Shown here: positions 46,967 through 56,162 of the stretch, piece after piece | How positions within the stretch are numbered: position 1 is the stretch's first letter | How the letters are laid out: every line of letters starts with the position of its first letter | DNA from: Nocardioides sp. TF02-7 | GTDB lineage: Bacteria; Actinomycetota; Actinomycetes; Propionibacteriales; Nocardioidaceae | Assembly (NCBI RefSeq): GCF_022437945.1 | Contig: NZ_CP092535.1 | Span: 1,984,001-2,048,000 of the forward strand | Length of the DNA: 64,000 nucleotides | Direction of reading: 5' to 3' | Position numbers and translations under genes: made by a program | Notes under the pieces: generated by a model | The model's database searches: none | What the model saw: the letters and a program-made list of their open reading frames with translations, nothing else | What the model was told of the DNA's origin: nothing

Positions 46967-46972
46967 GGAAGA
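46959..46972. promoter_or_regulatory. Perfect palindrome over the EamA start codon (MarR operator candidate)
   Basis: TCTTCCATGGAAGA is a perfect 14-bp dyad whose centre contains the EamA start codon (minus strand, 46966). It lies in an unusually AT-rich stretch 40 bases upstream of the divergent MarR gene. A MarR dimer bound here would block EamA initiation. Confidence 0.65.
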
Positions 46973-47006
46973 TAAAATAGCTTCCGCGTCAGATATATTC
47001 CAGTCC

Positions 47007-47514
47007 ATGGACCACGTCGGCCGGATCATGGAGCAGTGGGAGCGGGAGCGACCCGACCTCGACCCGAGCCCGCAGGGCGTGATCGGCCGACTGCACCGGC
47101 TGGCGGCGCGGCTCACCGAGGAGCTGGTGGCGGTCTACGCCGAGTTCGGGCTGGGCGAGGGCGAGTTCGACGTCCTGGCGACGCTGCGCCGGAGCGGGTC
47201 GCCGTACGCGTTGAGCCCCACCGAGCTGGCCGCCTCGACGATGGTGACCTCCGGGGCCGTCTCGAAGCGGGTCGACCGCTGCGAGCGGCAGGGCTGGGTG
47301 GTGCGCGAGGCCGACGCCCACGACGGCCGCGGCCGGCTCGTCGCCCTGACCCCCCGCCGGCCGCCGGCTCATCGACGACGCCTTCACCGCCCACCTCGCC
47401 AACGAGCACCGCCTGGTCGGCCTGCTGTCGGCCACCGACCGCCGGTTGCTCGCCGACGCCCTGCGGCGCTGGGGCGAGGCGCTCGACCGGTACGACGGGC
47501 AGCCGGCGCCCTGA
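47007..47514 (+). CDS. MarR family transcriptional regulator
   Basis: About 169 residues across a slip near 47362. The winged helix-turn-helix is [62 protein letters not shown]. The C-terminal dimer helices follow ([33 protein letters not shown]). It probably represses the divergent EamA exporter through the palindrome at 46959-46972, with a small molecule relieving repression. Confidence 0.87.
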
Positions 47515-47601
47515 GCCTCCGGTCGACTGATCCGCCGCAGGCTGATCCGCCCACGGCAGAACCGCTTGGCTCGGCCCCGACCGCCGACGACCGTGGAGGG
47601 C

Positions 47602-48222
47602 ATGACCAGCAACGCACCCGAGCGACCGCTCGGACCCATCGACGACCAGCTCACGTCGCGCCTCCTGCAGCAACGCATCATCGTGCTCGGCCAGGAGGTC
47701 GACGACCCGATCGCCAACCGGATCTGCGCCGCCCTGCTGCTCCTGTCGGCCGAGGACCCCCACCGCGACATCAGCCTCTACATCAACAGCCCCGGCGGCT
47801 CGGTGTCCGCGGGGCTGGCGATCTACGACACGATGCGGATGATCCCCAACGACGTCAGCACCCTCGCGATGGGCAACGCCCTCAGCATGGGGCAGTTCCT
47901 GCTCTCGGCCGGCACGCCCGGCAAGCGGTACGCGCTCCCGCACGCCCGGGTGCTGATGCACCAGGGGTCGGCGGGGATCGGCGGCACCGCCATCGACATC
48001 GAGATCCAGGCCGAGAACCTCGAGCACACCAAGAACGTCGTGCTCGGGCTGATCGCCGAGCACACCGGCCAGCCGGTGGACAAGATCGAGCGCGACGCCC
48101 GCCGCGACCGCTGGTTCACCGCCCAGGAGGCGAAGGACTACGGCTTCGTCGACGAGATCGTGACCGAGGTGCGTGCGGTCGGGCCGACCCGGCCCACCGT
48201 GGCGTTCGGGCGGCCGTCATGA
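47602..48222 (+). CDS. clpP: ATP-dependent Clp protease proteolytic subunit (first of pair)
   Basis: 206 residues, intact. ClpP fold with [42 protein letters not shown], catalytic Ser in [11 protein letters not shown] (normally ASMG), catalytic His in [13 protein letters not shown] and the Asp region DRDRWFT-type (here [20 protein letters not shown]). GTGGAGGG precedes the ATG at 47602. No tig or clpX is nearby, unlike the housekeeping clpP1P2 locus, so this is probably an extra pair like streptomycete clpP3/clpP4. It overlaps the next gene (ATGA). Confidence 0.92.
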   Translation: MTSNAPERPLGPIDDQLTSRLLQQRIIVLGQEVDDPIANRICAALLLLSAEDPHRDISLYINSPGGSVSAGLAIYDTMRMIPNDVSTLAMGNALSMGQFLLSAGTPGKRYALPHARVLMHQGSAGIGGTAIDIEIQAENLEHTKNVVLGLIAEHTGQPVDKIERDARRDRWFTAQEAKDYGFVDEIVTEVRAVGPTRPTVAFGRPS

Positions 48223-48842
48223 GCCAGTACACGATCCCCAGCGTCGTGGAGAAGACCCTGCACGGCGAGCGGGCGGTCGACATCTACTCCCGGCTGCTGA
48301 GCGACCGGATCGTCTACATCGGCACCGAGATCGACGACGGCGTCGCCAACGTGGTGATCGCGCAGCTGCTCTTCCTGGAGGCGGAGCAGCCGGACAGCCC
48401 GATCAACCTCTACCTGAACTCACCGGGCGGCTCGGTCACCGCGATGCTCGGCATCTACGACACGATGCAGTTCGTGCGCTCGCCGATCGCGACCACCTGC
48501 ATCGGCCAGGCCGCGTCGTCGGCCGCCGTGCTGCTGGCCGCGGGCGAGCCGGGCCGGAGGTCGGTGCTGCCGCGGTCGCGCGTGATCCTGCACCAGCCGT
48601 CGGGCGGCGGGCAGGGGACGCTGCCGGACCTGGCCGTGCAGGCGAAGGAGATCGTCCGGCTGCGCAGCCAGATGGAGCAGGTCCTCGCCCGGCACACCGG
48701 CCAGTCGGTCGACCGGTTGCGCGCCGACACCGACCGCGACCTGATCCTCGACGCCGACGCGGCAGTGGCCTACGGGCTCGCCGACGAGGTGCTCCTGTCG
48801 CGCAAGGCTGTGGTCGGCGCCGGACTCACGCCTGGGGCATGA
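48219..48842 (+). CDS. clpP: ATP-dependent Clp protease proteolytic subunit (second of pair)
   Basis: 207 residues, intact. [46 protein letters not shown], catalytic Ser in [17 protein letters not shown] and His in [13 protein letters not shown], with the Asp in [20 protein letters not shown]. It should form a hetero-tetradecamer with the product of the preceding gene and be fed by a Clp ATPase encoded elsewhere. The last 17 bases overlap the convergent PspC-domain gene. Confidence 0.92.
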   Translation: MSQYTIPSVVEKTLHGERAVDIYSRLLSDRIVYIGTEIDDGVANVVIAQLLFLEAEQPDSPINLYLNSPGGSVTAMLGIYDTMQFVRSPIATTCIGQAASSAAVLLAAGEPGRRSVLPRSRVILHQPSGGGQGTLPDLAVQAKEIVRLRSQMEQVLARHTGQSVDRLRADTDRDLILDADAAVAYGLADEVLLSRKAVVGAGLTPGA

Positions 48843-49044
48843 GCGCCCACGCGACGAGGTAGGCGATCGCAGGGGTGCCGAAGCCGAGGACCACGGCGGC
48901 GACGAGGAGGATGCGCAACAGGTTGGAGTCGATGCCGAGGTAGGCGGCGAAGCCGCCGCAGACACCGCCGACCATCTTGTCGGCGCGGGTACGGACGAGG
49001 CGCCGAGGGGCGCTGGACGGGTGGTAGGGCTCGTAGCTGCTCAT
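48826..49044 (-). CDS. PspC domain membrane protein
   Basis: 72 residues. [53 protein letters not shown] is a complete PspC domain with one or two membrane helices. PspC proteins take part in envelope stress response or act as small membrane anchors of regulators. The start ATG at 49044 (MSSYEPYHP) is favoured over an upstream in-frame ATG. Confidence 0.88.
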   Translation of the reverse strand: MSSYEPYHPSSAPRRLVRTRADKMVGGVCGGFAAYLGIDSNLLRILLVAAVVLGFGTPAIAYLVAWALMPQA

Positions 49045-49137
49045 GGCTCCATCGTGCGTCGCCGCGGCGCGCCGGGACATCGGGAACGACCCTGGCCGCC
49101 CCCTGACCGTGCCCCGACCCGGGGCGGGCCTGCGCGG

Positions 49138-49438
49138 TCAGGCGGCGAGGCAGACCGGACCGTCGAGGCGGCGCGACACCCGCAGGGTCAGCTCGGCCAG
49201 CCGTAGCCCGAGCGCCCCGGCGACCGCCGAGAGCACCTCCGAGCTGGGCTCCTTGCGGCCCCGCTCCACCTCGGAGAGGTACTGGACGGAGATGCCGGCC
49301 CGCTCGGCCACGTCGGACAGCGTCCGGCCGCGAGCGTGCCGCTCCTCGCGCAACGTCTCGCCGGCGGCCTCACGCCACAACGGCTCCACCTCGGGGAGCG
49401 GGCCGTGCCTTCTCGGGAAACCTGATCACCTCGCCCAT
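49138..49438 (-). CDS. ClgR/PopR-like XRE-family regulator
   Basis: About 100 residues. The helix-turn-helix REERHARGRTLSDVAERAGISVQYLSEVERGRKEPSSEVLSAVAGALGLRL closely resembles the Clp gene regulators ClgR and PopR, including the YLSEVERG-K-E-SSE segment. A slip near 49400 links it to the start MGEVIRFPEKARP at 49438. A dyad like the ClgR operator lies 41 bases upstream, and two clpP genes lie 300 bases away, so it probably controls this ClpP pair and itself; degradation by Clp is the known feedback for such regulators. Confidence 0.8.
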
Positions 49439-49478
49439 GGACCGAACCTAGGACCAGGGGTGACCTGCGCAACAGCGT

Positions 49479-49496
49479 GTTCGCTCCCGGCGGAAC
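49479..49496. promoter_or_regulatory. ClgR-type operator candidate
   Basis: GTTCGCTCCCGGCGGAAC is an imperfect dyad that resembles the GTTCGC-N5-GCGAAC type of site described for ClgR in actinobacteria. It lies between the regulator gene and the divergent phosphodiesterase gene. I found no equally good match upstream of clpP at 47515-47601, where only the direct repeat TGATCCGCC occurs twice. Confidence 0.5.
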
Positions 49497-49520
49497 GGCC
49501 GCTGGGCCAGACTGGGGCAC

Positions 49521-50318
49521 ATGCGGCCGCAGGTCGTCGCCCACCGCGGCGCCAGTCACGAGATCGCCGAGCACACCCTGGCGGCGTACGTCGCCGCTCT
49601 CGACAACGGCGCCGACGCGCTCGAGTGCGACATCCGGCTCACCGCCGACGGGCACCTGGTGTGCGTGCACGACCGCACGCTGCGGCGTACGGCCGCGAGC
49701 AGGGGCCTGGTGTCGACCATGGACCTGGCCGAGCTCAACGAGCTCGACTTCGCCACCTGGAAGAACCCGTGGGCCGACCTCGACGACGAGGCGCCCGACC
49801 GCGACGAGTCGCTCGACGGCGTGCTGACGCTCCGCAAGCTGCTCGAGACGGTGGCCGACTACGGCCGCCGGATCGAGGTGGCGATCGAGACCAAGCACCC
49901 GACGCGGTACGGCGGCCTCGTCGAGAAGCGGTTGGTGGAGATGCTCCGCGACTTCGGCTGGCACCACGCCGGCGCGCCGGTGCGGGTGATGAGCTTCTCG
50001 TTCACCGCGCTGCAGCGGGTGGAGCGGCTGGCGCCGGAGGTGCAGCTGGTGCAGCTCGTCGACAAGCCGTCGTACTGGCCGATGCTGCGCCGGGTCGTCG
50101 GCCGCGACTGGGTGCTAGGACCCGGGATCTCGCTGCTGCGCGACCACCACCGGGTCGTGGAGAGCATGGCCCGCCGCGACCGGCAGCTGCACGTGTGGGT
50201 GGTCAACCACGAGTCGGACCTCGAGCTGTGCCTCCGGCTCGGCGTCCGCGCGGTGATCACCGACCGCCCGTCGCACATCCTCGACCTGCTCGAGCGACGC
50301 GAGCGCCCGGCCGGATAG
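49521..50318 (+). CDS. Glycerophosphodiester phosphodiesterase
   Basis: 265 residues, intact. TIM-barrel GDPD marks: VVAHRGASHEIAEHTLAAYVAAL, ALECDIRLTADGHLVCVHD, EVAIETKHPTRYGG and VWVVNHESDLELCLRLGVRAVITDRP. It lacks a signal peptide, so it is the cytoplasmic UgpQ-like type that splits glycerophosphodiesters into glycerol-3-phosphate and an alcohol. It is followed after ten bases by the SEC-C gene. Confidence 0.92.
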   Translation: MRPQVVAHRGASHEIAEHTLAAYVAALDNGADALECDIRLTADGHLVCVHDRTLRRTAASRGLVSTMDLAELNELDFATWKNPWADLDDEAPDRDESLDGVLTLRKLLETVADYGRRIEVAIETKHPTRYGGLVEKRLVEMLRDFGWHHAGAPVRVMSFSFTALQRVERLAPEVQLVQLVDKPSYWPMLRRVVGRDWVLGPGISLLRDHHRVVESMARRDRQLHVWVVNHESDLELCLRLGVRAVITDRPSHILDLLERRERPAG

Positions 50319-50328
50319 GTTCGGCCCC

Positions 50329-51280
50329 ATGGGCAAGAAGAACCGCACCAGGACCCGGGCCGCCGGTGACGAGACGACCCCCGGGGAGGTCGGGCCGCGG
50401 CAGCCCTGCCCGTGCGGGTCGGGCAAGCGCTACAAGGCCTGCCACGGGGCGCCGGGCGGCGGCACGGTGTTCGTCAAGCGCCCGTTCGACGGCCTCGCCG
50501 CCGAGTGCGACCTGGTCGCGCTGCGCGAGCTGGTGCCCGCCGCCACCGCGCCGCTGCGGCTGCAGGGCGAGCACGCGGACCGCGAGGTGCGGCTCTGCAC
50601 CCCTGCTCCCGATGGCCGCACCCGCGATGGTGCGCGACAGCGGCGAGGTCTGGCTGGGCCTGCAGGTGCAGCACAACTTCGGCGACCCGTCCCGCGACCT
50701 CGCCGCCGTGCTGCTCGCCGCGCTCGACGCCGAGCCGGGCACGCCGATGGTCGGCCTGACCGAGCCTCCCGCCGCGGGCCCCCGTCTGCAGGACCTCCTC
50801 GTCGACGAGCCGCTCGACGTCACCGTCCACGAGGGCTTCGACTTCTGGGTCTCCGACGTCGACGACGACGAGTCGGGCGAGGTCGCCGCCGCGCTGGAGC
50901 AGGCGCAGGGAGCGGCCTCGCCGACCGCCAAGCTCGCCTCGGTGCCGTCGGCGTACTGGACCCGGATGGGCGAGAAGGAGTTCCTCCGCTGGGTGATGCC
51001 CGAGCCGGAGGACGACCTACTCGACGCCTTCGCCCGCCTGCACGTCGCCGGTGACGACCGGGTCGTCGAGGGAGCCCGCCTGATCGGCATGTTCCGCGCC
51101 CACGGCCTGCTCGCCCCCGTCTGGGAGCTCCCCGACGGCACCGGCGTCGAGGGCGTCGAGGACGGCGCCGCCGAGATCCGCAGTCGCCTCGACCGGGCCC
51201 TCGCCGCCGACGCCGACCTCACCACCGAGGAGCGCTCGGCCCGCGCCGGCCTCGCCAACCGGCAGGTCACCATCCGCTGA
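50329..51280 (+). CDS. DUF5926-type protein with N-terminal SEC-C motif
   Basis: About 317 residues across a slip near 50605. The N-terminus is basic (MGKKNRTRTRAAG) and carries a zinc-binding SEC-C motif, PCPCGSGKRYKACHG, like that at the end of SecA. The body (LLVDEPLDVTVHEGFDFWVSDVDDDE ... YWTRMGEKEFLRWVMPEPEDDLLDAFARLH) matches an actinobacterial protein family of unknown function. Nucleic-acid or protein contact through the zinc motif is inference. Confidence 0.8.
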
Positions 51281-51342
51281 CGTCGGCTGAGGTCGGACGC
51301 CCCGGTCGCTTCTGCCGGTGCGCTCTACGTCGGGCCGCGCGG

Positions 51343-51390
51343 GGACGTCATACGGACGGAGGGCGATCGCCCTCGGGACGTATGACGTCC
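51343..51390. repeat. 48-bp palindromic element, copy 2
   Basis: GGACGTCATACG, GACGGA, GGGCGATCGCCC, TCGGGA, CGTATGACGTCC. The three 12-mers are identical to those of copy 1 at 403-450, while both 6-base spacers differ, so the pairing parts are conserved and the spacers are not. It lies between the convergent SEC-C and cyclic-nucleotide-binding genes. Confidence 0.88.
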
Positions 51391-51417
51391 GCGGCTGCTG
51401 GAGTTCCTGAGCGCCGG

Positions 51418-51786
51418 TCAGCCGCCCATCCGGGCCTGCGCGACCTCGACGAGCGCCTGGTGGAAGCTGGGCATCTCGGCGTCGAGCTGGCGCACGGTGG
51501 CGTCGGTCAGGTGGATCGTGTCGAGGGGCGTGAGCGCGACCACGGTCGCGTTGCGCAGCTTGTGGCCGACGATCGCGGCCTCGCCGACGATGTCGCCGGG
51601 GCCGAGCTGCGCGACCTCGGCGCCGTCGCGCCGGACGGAGACGGTGCCGTCGAGGATGATGTAGGCCTTGTCGGCGGGGGTGTCCTCCCAGATCGGGGAC
51701 CAGCCCTCCGGGAGCTTCACGCGGCGGCCGGCGCCGCTGATCCGCGCCACCTCCTGCGGGGTGAAGTGCTCGAAGAACGTTGCCAT
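51418..51786 (-). CDS. Stand-alone cyclic-nucleotide-binding domain protein
   Basis: 122 residues forming one CAP_ED jelly roll: FFEHFTPQEVARISGAGRRVKLPEGWSPIWE, AYIILDGTVSVRRDGAEVAQLGPGDIVGEAAIVGHKLRNATVVALTPLDTIHL. The phosphate-binding cassette is recognisable (PGDIVGEAAIVGHKLRNATV), but no DNA-binding domain follows. It may bind cAMP and act on a partner. It lies 72 bases downstream of arcA on the same strand. Confidence 0.85.
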   Translation of the reverse strand: MATFFEHFTPQEVARISGAGRRVKLPEGWSPIWEDTPADKAYIILDGTVSVRRDGAEVAQLGPGDIVGEAAIVGHKLRNATVVALTPLDTIHLTDATVRQLDAEMPSFHQALVEVAQARMGG

Positions 51787-51858
51787 GCCTGACCCTTTTC
51801 GCCGGTCTCCCCCATGAGCGCGGCCGCGCGCTGCCGCGACCCCTATCGACAACTCCGT

Positions 51859-53082
51859 TCAGCCCAGAGGGTCACGGGCGACGGGGCAGCTCATGCACCG
51901 CGGGCCGCCGCGCCCGGAGCCCAGCTCGGAGCCGGCGATCCTGATCACCTCGATGCCGGCGTCCTCGAGCCGGCTGTTGGTGCCGTCGTTGCGCTCGTAG
52001 GCCACGGCCAGCCGTGGTGCGAGGGCGAGCGTGTTGTTGCCGTCGTCCCACTGCTCCCGCTCGGCGGTGACCGGGTCGAGGCCGGTGTCGATCTGGTGCA
52101 GCGTGTCGAGCTGCATCGCCTTCGCGGCCGCAACGAGGAACGGCTCGGGCTCCGCGACGGCGAGGTCAGGGGCCGCCGGGTCGCTGCCGGGCTGCGGCGT
52201 GACGGCGTACGCCGTCAGGGTGTGCGCGATGTTGGGGTACATCACGACCTTGTCGACGTCGACCATCGTGCAGACCGTGTCGAGGTGCATGGTCGCCCGC
52301 TCCTGGGCGATCGGCACGACCAGCACGGTCTCGGCGAGGCCGGTGTCGAAGACCTGCCGGGCGAACCGCTCGGCGCCCGCGGGGGTGGTGCGCTCGCCGA
52401 CGCCGACCGCGATCACGCCGGGGGCGAGGAGCAGCACGTCGCCGCCCTCGACGTGCTCGAAGTGGTGGCCGAGGATCCGCTCGGTCGCGGAGAACCGCGG
52501 GTGGTGGCGGTAGATCAGCTCGGTGAGCTGCGTCTCGCGCTTGCGGGCCGGCATGGCGAGGGAGGTGATCGCGACCCGGTCGCGCACCCACACCGAGGAG
52601 TCGCGGGTGAAGAGCAGGTTGGGCAGCGGGTCGACGAGGAACGCGTCGAACGCGAGCAGCTTGGTCACCAGCCCGAACCCGCCGCGCACCTCGTCGTTGC
52701 GGATGCCGGCGGTGAGGTGGCCGGTCAGCTCCTCGGGAGTGGCGTCGTCGAGGAACCCCTGCAGGTAGCGGCGCATCGTGTCGCCGAGGTCGAGGTTGGC
52801 GAGGGTCGTGTCGACGGCAACCTGCCGCGCCTCGACGTCGCCGAGCGTCTCGGCGAGCAGCTCGGTCAGGTAGAGCACCTCGACGTCACGGTCGCGCAGC
52901 GCCTGCGCGAACGCGTCGTGCTCCTCCTGGGCCCGGGAGACCCACGGGATGCCGTCGAAGAGCAGCCGGTCGTTGTTGCGCGGGGTCAGCCGGCGCAGCT
53001 CGTCGCCGGGGCGGTGCAGCACGACGGTGCGCAGCTGCCCGACCTCGCTGTCGGCGCCGGGGGACGGAGGGTTCGCCACCAT
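51859..53082 (-). CDS. arcA: Arginine deiminase
   Basis: 407 residues, intact. Guanidino-group-modifying fold: [52 protein letters not shown], the catalytic His region [11 protein letters not shown] and the nucleophile Cys in [14 protein letters not shown]. It converts arginine to citrulline and ammonia. No ornithine carbamoyltransferase, carbamate kinase or antiporter gene lies beside it, so the full ADI energy pathway is not encoded here; nitrogen scavenging or acid tolerance are alternatives. Confidence 0.95.
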   Translation of the reverse strand: MVANPPSPGADSEVGQLRTVVLHRPGDELRRLTPRNNDRLLFDGIPWVSRAQEEHDAFAQALRDRDVEVLYLTELLAETLGDVEARQVAVDTTLANLDLGDTMRRYLQGFLDDATPEELTGHLTAGIRNDEVRGGFGLVTKLLAFDAFLVDPLPNLLFTRDSSVWVRDRVAITSLAMPARKRETQLTELIYRHHPRFSATERILGHHFEHVEGGDVLLLAPGVIAVGVGERTTPAGAERFARQVFDTGLAETVLVVPIAQERATMHLDTVCTMVDVDKVVMYPNIAHTLTAYAVTPQPGSDPAAPDLAVAEPEPFLVAAAKAMQLDTLHQIDTGLDPVTAEREQWDDGNNTLALAPRLAVAYERNDGTNSRLEDAGIEVIRIAGSELGSGRGGPRCMSCPVARDPLG

Positions 53083-53140
53083 GCGGGCACTGTAATCGGG
53101 CCCACGGCGGCGGCGACGGTCCGGCAGCGACGGCGAGGCG

Positions 53141-53159
53141 AAGTTAGGCTAGCCTTCCC
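53141..53159 (+). promoter_or_regulatory. IdeR/DtxR-type iron box
   Basis: AAGTTAGGCTAGCCTTCCC. From TTAGG onward it matches 14 of 19 positions of the IdeR consensus TTAGGTTAGGCTAACCTAA-type site, with a perfect 10-bp core AGGCTAGCCT (53146-53155). It lies two bases before the GTG of the siderophore permease gene and overlaps a likely -10 element, so iron-loaded repressor would block transcription. Confidence 0.8.
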
Positions 53160-53161
53160 TT

Positions 53162-54232
53162 GTGACCGCGACGACGAGCGACGTCGGAGCGTCCGCCGAG
53201 GTCCGTACGGCGCCCGGCCGCGGACGCGTGCCACGGCGCGCGCGCTCGACGCGAGTGGTGGCGGCGCTCGTGGTGCTCGGCGTGCTGCTGGTCGCGGTGC
53301 TGGTGAGCCTGATGGTCGGCCGCGAGCCGCTGTCGGTCGGCCGGGTCCTCGCGGGGCTGGCCGGCGACGACCACGCCGCCCGCGACATCGTGCGCGGCCT
53401 GCGTCTCGACCGGACGCTGGTCGCGCTGACGGTGGGCCTGGCCCTGGGTGCCGCTGGCGCCCTGATGCAGGCGCTGACCCGCAACCCGCTCGCCGACCCC
53501 GGCCTGCTCGGTGTCAACGCCGGTGCGGCGGCCGCCGTGGTCACCGGCATCGCGTTCCTCGACGTCACCGAGCCGCGGGCGCAGATCGGGTTCGCCCTGG
53601 TGGGTGCGGCGCTGGCGTCGGTCGTGGTCTACGTCCTCGGCTCGGGCGGCCGTGCCGCCGCCACGCCGATGCGGCTGGCGCTCGCGGGCGCGGCGCTGAC
53701 CGCGGTGCTGACGGCGTACGTCAACGGCGTCGCGCTGAGCGACCAGCGCAGCTTCGACACCATGCGGTTCTGGGTCGTCGGCTCGGTGGTGAGCCGGGAG
53801 ATCTCGGTGCTCGTCGACGTGCTCCCGTTCCTGGTGGCCGGAGCCGTCCTCGCCCTGTGCGTGGCCCCGAGCCTCAACGCGATCGCCCTCGGCGAGGACA
53901 CCGGAAGGGCGCTCGGCGCCCGGCTCGGGCGCACCCGGGTGCTCACCGCGGTCGCGATCACCCTGCTCTGCGGCGCCGCGACCGCCGTCGCCGGCCCGAT
54001 CGGCTTCCTCGGCCTCACCGTCCCGCACGTCGCGCGGTTCCTCGCCGGGCCGGACCAGCGGTGGGTGGTCCCGCTCTCGATGGGCCTCGCGGCGACCCTG
54101 CTGGTGGCCGCCGACACCGTCGGCCGGGTGGTGACCGGCCACCGCGAGATCGAGGCCGGCGTGATGACGGCGTTCATCGGTGCCCCCGTGTTCATCGCGC
54201 TCGTCCGACGTCGACGGCTGGTGCACCTGTGA
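53162..54232 (+). CDS. Iron-siderophore ABC transporter permease (FecD-type)
   Basis: 356 residues, intact, with about nine or ten membrane helices of the FecCD family. Marks: TVGLALGAAGALMQALTRNPLADPGLLGVNAGAAAAVV and AGPIGFLGLTVPHVARFLAGPDQRWVVPLS. It forms half of the siderophore channel with the next gene product. Translation probably starts from a nearly leaderless message just after the iron box. It overlaps the next gene by GTGA. Confidence 0.93.
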   Translation: MTATTSDVGASAEVRTAPGRGRVPRRARSTRVVAALVVLGVLLVAVLVSLMVGREPLSVGRVLAGLAGDDHAARDIVRGLRLDRTLVALTVGLALGAAGALMQALTRNPLADPGLLGVNAGAAAAVVTGIAFLDVTEPRAQIGFALVGAALASVVVYVLGSGGRAAATPMRLALAGAALTAVLTAYVNGVALSDQRSFDTMRFWVVGSVVSREISVLVDVLPFLVAGAVLALCVAPSLNAIALGEDTGRALGARLGRTRVLTAVAITLLCGAATAVAGPIGFLGLTVPHVARFLAGPDQRWVVPLSMGLAATLLVAADTVGRVVTGHREIEAGVMTAFIGAPVFIALVRRRRLVHL

Positions 54233-55287
54233 CCACGCTGCTGTCCACTCCTCGCTACCCCGTCGGCGTGCTGCGGGTCGGCCGGCTCTCCGTCGCCGTG
54301 CCGCTGCGCCCGCTGGTCGTGTGCCTCGGGCTCGTGGTGGCGGTCGTGGGCGCCGGCACCGCGTCGTTGGTGCTGGGCGAGGTCCAGGTCGGCCTGCCGC
54401 GGGTGTGGCTCACGCTCACCGGCGAAGGGCTGCCGATCGAGGAGCTGATCGTCCAGGACTACCGGCTGCCGCGGGTGTTCCTCGGCGTGCTGGTCGGCGC
54501 CGCGCTCGCCATGTCGGGTGCGCTGTTCCAGACGATCACCCGCAACCCGCTCGGCAGTCCCGACGTGATCGGCTTCGAGGCCGGCGCCGCCAGCGGTGGG
54601 CTGGTGGCCCTGCTGGCGCTCGACACCGGGCTGCGCGGCGCCGCCGTCGGCGCCGTCGTGGCCGGTGCGCTGACGGCCGGGCTGGTCTACCTGCTGGCGA
54701 TGCGGGGCGGGGTCGACCCGTTGCGGCTGGTGCTCGTCGGCATCGGGGTCGGGGCGATGCTGCTGTCGCTCAACGCGCTGATGATCACCAGCTCGACGGT
54801 CTACGACGCCCAGGCGGCCTCGGTGTGGCTGGTCGGCAGCCTCGAGGGCTCCGACTGGTCGGCCGTGCGGCTGCTGGCCGTGGCCGTGGTCGCGGGCGGT
54901 GCGGCAGCGCTGCTGCTGTCGCGGCCGCTGCGGATGGCCGAGCTCACCGACGACTCCGCCGCGGGGCTCGGGCTCGCGACCGGCCGGGTCCGGTTCCTCG
55001 CCGTGGCGGTCGGCGTACTGCTCTCGGCGGTGGCCGTCGCGGCCGCGGGGCCGGTCGCCTTCATCGCGCTGTCGGCCCCGCAGGTGGCGCGCCGGCTCAC
55101 CCGCGCCGGCGGACCCAACCTGGTCGCGTCGGCGCTGACCGGCGCCCTGCTCCTCGTGCTCGCCGACCACGCCGCCCGCGAGCTGTTCCAGCCCCGCTTG
55201 GTCGCCGTCGGCGTGATGACCGGGCTGGTCGGCGGCCTCTACCTGGCGTGGCTGCTCACCCTCGAATGGCGGAAGGGGCGCCTGTGA
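54229..55287 (+). CDS. Iron-siderophore ABC transporter permease (FecC-type)
   Basis: 352 residues, intact. FecCD family: YRLPRVFLGVLVGAALAMSGALFQTITRNPLGSPDVIGFEAGAASGG and AGPVAFIALSAPQVARRLTRAGGPNLV. It pairs with the preceding permease. Both ends overlap neighbours (GTGA), so the four-gene operon is translationally coupled. Confidence 0.93.
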   Translation: MTTLLSTPRYPVGVLRVGRLSVAVPLRPLVVCLGLVVAVVGAGTASLVLGEVQVGLPRVWLTLTGEGLPIEELIVQDYRLPRVFLGVLVGAALAMSGALFQTITRNPLGSPDVIGFEAGAASGGLVALLALDTGLRGAAVGAVVAGALTAGLVYLLAMRGGVDPLRLVLVGIGVGAMLLSLNALMITSSTVYDAQAASVWLVGSLEGSDWSAVRLLAVAVVAGGAAALLLSRPLRMAELTDDSAAGLGLATGRVRFLAVAVGVLLSAVAVAAAGPVAFIALSAPQVARRLTRAGGPNLVASALTGALLLVLADHAARELFQPRLVAVGVMTGLVGGLYLAWLLTLEWRKGRL

Positions 55288-56162
55288 CCATCCCTCGCAC
55301 CATCCCGACCCGGGCGCCGGGCGTCGGTGCCGACGAACCGGCCGGGCCGGAGGTCCCGCCGTCCGGCAGCCCGCTCGTCGCCGACCGGGTGACCCTCGGC
55401 TACGGCGCCCGGCAGATCACCACCGACCTCGACCTCGCGGTTCCGGCGGGCTCGTTCACCGTGGTCGTCGGCGCCAACGGCTGCGGCAAGTCCACGCTGC
55501 TGCGGGGCCTGGCCCGGCTGCTCGCCCCCAGCGGCGGCACGGTGCACCTCGACGGCAAGGACATCCACCGCTACCCGTCCAAGGAGGTGGCCCGGCGCCT
55601 CGGCCTGCTGCCGCAGGCCCAGGTCGCGCCCGACGGGATCACGGTGGCCGACCTGGTCTCGCGCGGCAGGTACCCCCACCAGCGGCTGCTGCGCCAGTGG
55701 TCGGCCGAGGACGAGGAGGCGGTGCGTGAGGCGATGGTCGCCACCGACACCCTGGGCCTCTCCGACCGGCTGGTCGACGAGCTGTCCGGGGGTCAGCGGC
55801 AGCGGGTGTGGCTGGCGATGGCGCTCGCCCAGCGCACCGAGATCCTGCTGCTCGACGAGCCGACGACGTACCTCGACATCGCCCACCAGGTCGAGGTGCT
55901 CGACCTGTGCGCCGGGCTGCGCACCGAGCGCGGCTACACGCTGGTCGCGGTGCTCCACGACCTCAACCTCGCCTGCCGCTACGCCACCCACCTGGTCGCG
56001 ATGAAGGACGGCGCGGTCGTCGCCGAGGGCGACCCCACCGACGTCGTGACCGCCGACCTCGTCGCCGAGGTGTTCGGCCTGCCGTGCCGGGTGATCACCG
56101 ATCCCGAGTCCCACACGCCGCTGGTCATCCCGCGGCACCACCACCAGAAGGAGAACCGATGA
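55284..56162 (+). CDS. Iron-siderophore ABC transporter ATP-binding protein
   Basis: 292 residues, intact. Walker A VVGANGCGKSTLLRGLARLLAPSGG, Q-loop LLPQAQVAPDGITV, signature LSGGQRQRVWLAMALAQ, Walker B ILLLDEPTTYLD, switch His in VLHDLNLACRYA: the FepC/FecE type. A ~35-residue proline-rich N-terminal extension precedes the domain. It drives import through the two permeases upstream. Confidence 0.95.
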   Translation: MTIPRTIPTRAPGVGADEPAGPEVPPSGSPLVADRVTLGYGARQITTDLDLAVPAGSFTVVVGANGCGKSTLLRGLARLLAPSGGTVHLDGKDIHRYPSKEVARRLGLLPQAQVAPDGITVADLVSRGRYPHQRLLRQWSAEDEEAVREAMVATDTLGLSDRLVDELSGGQRQRVWLAMALAQRTEILLLDEPTTYLDIAHQVEVLDLCAGLRTERGYTLVAVLHDLNLACRYATHLVAMKDGAVVAEGDPTDVVTADLVAEVFGLPCRVITDPESHTPLVIPRHHHQKENR

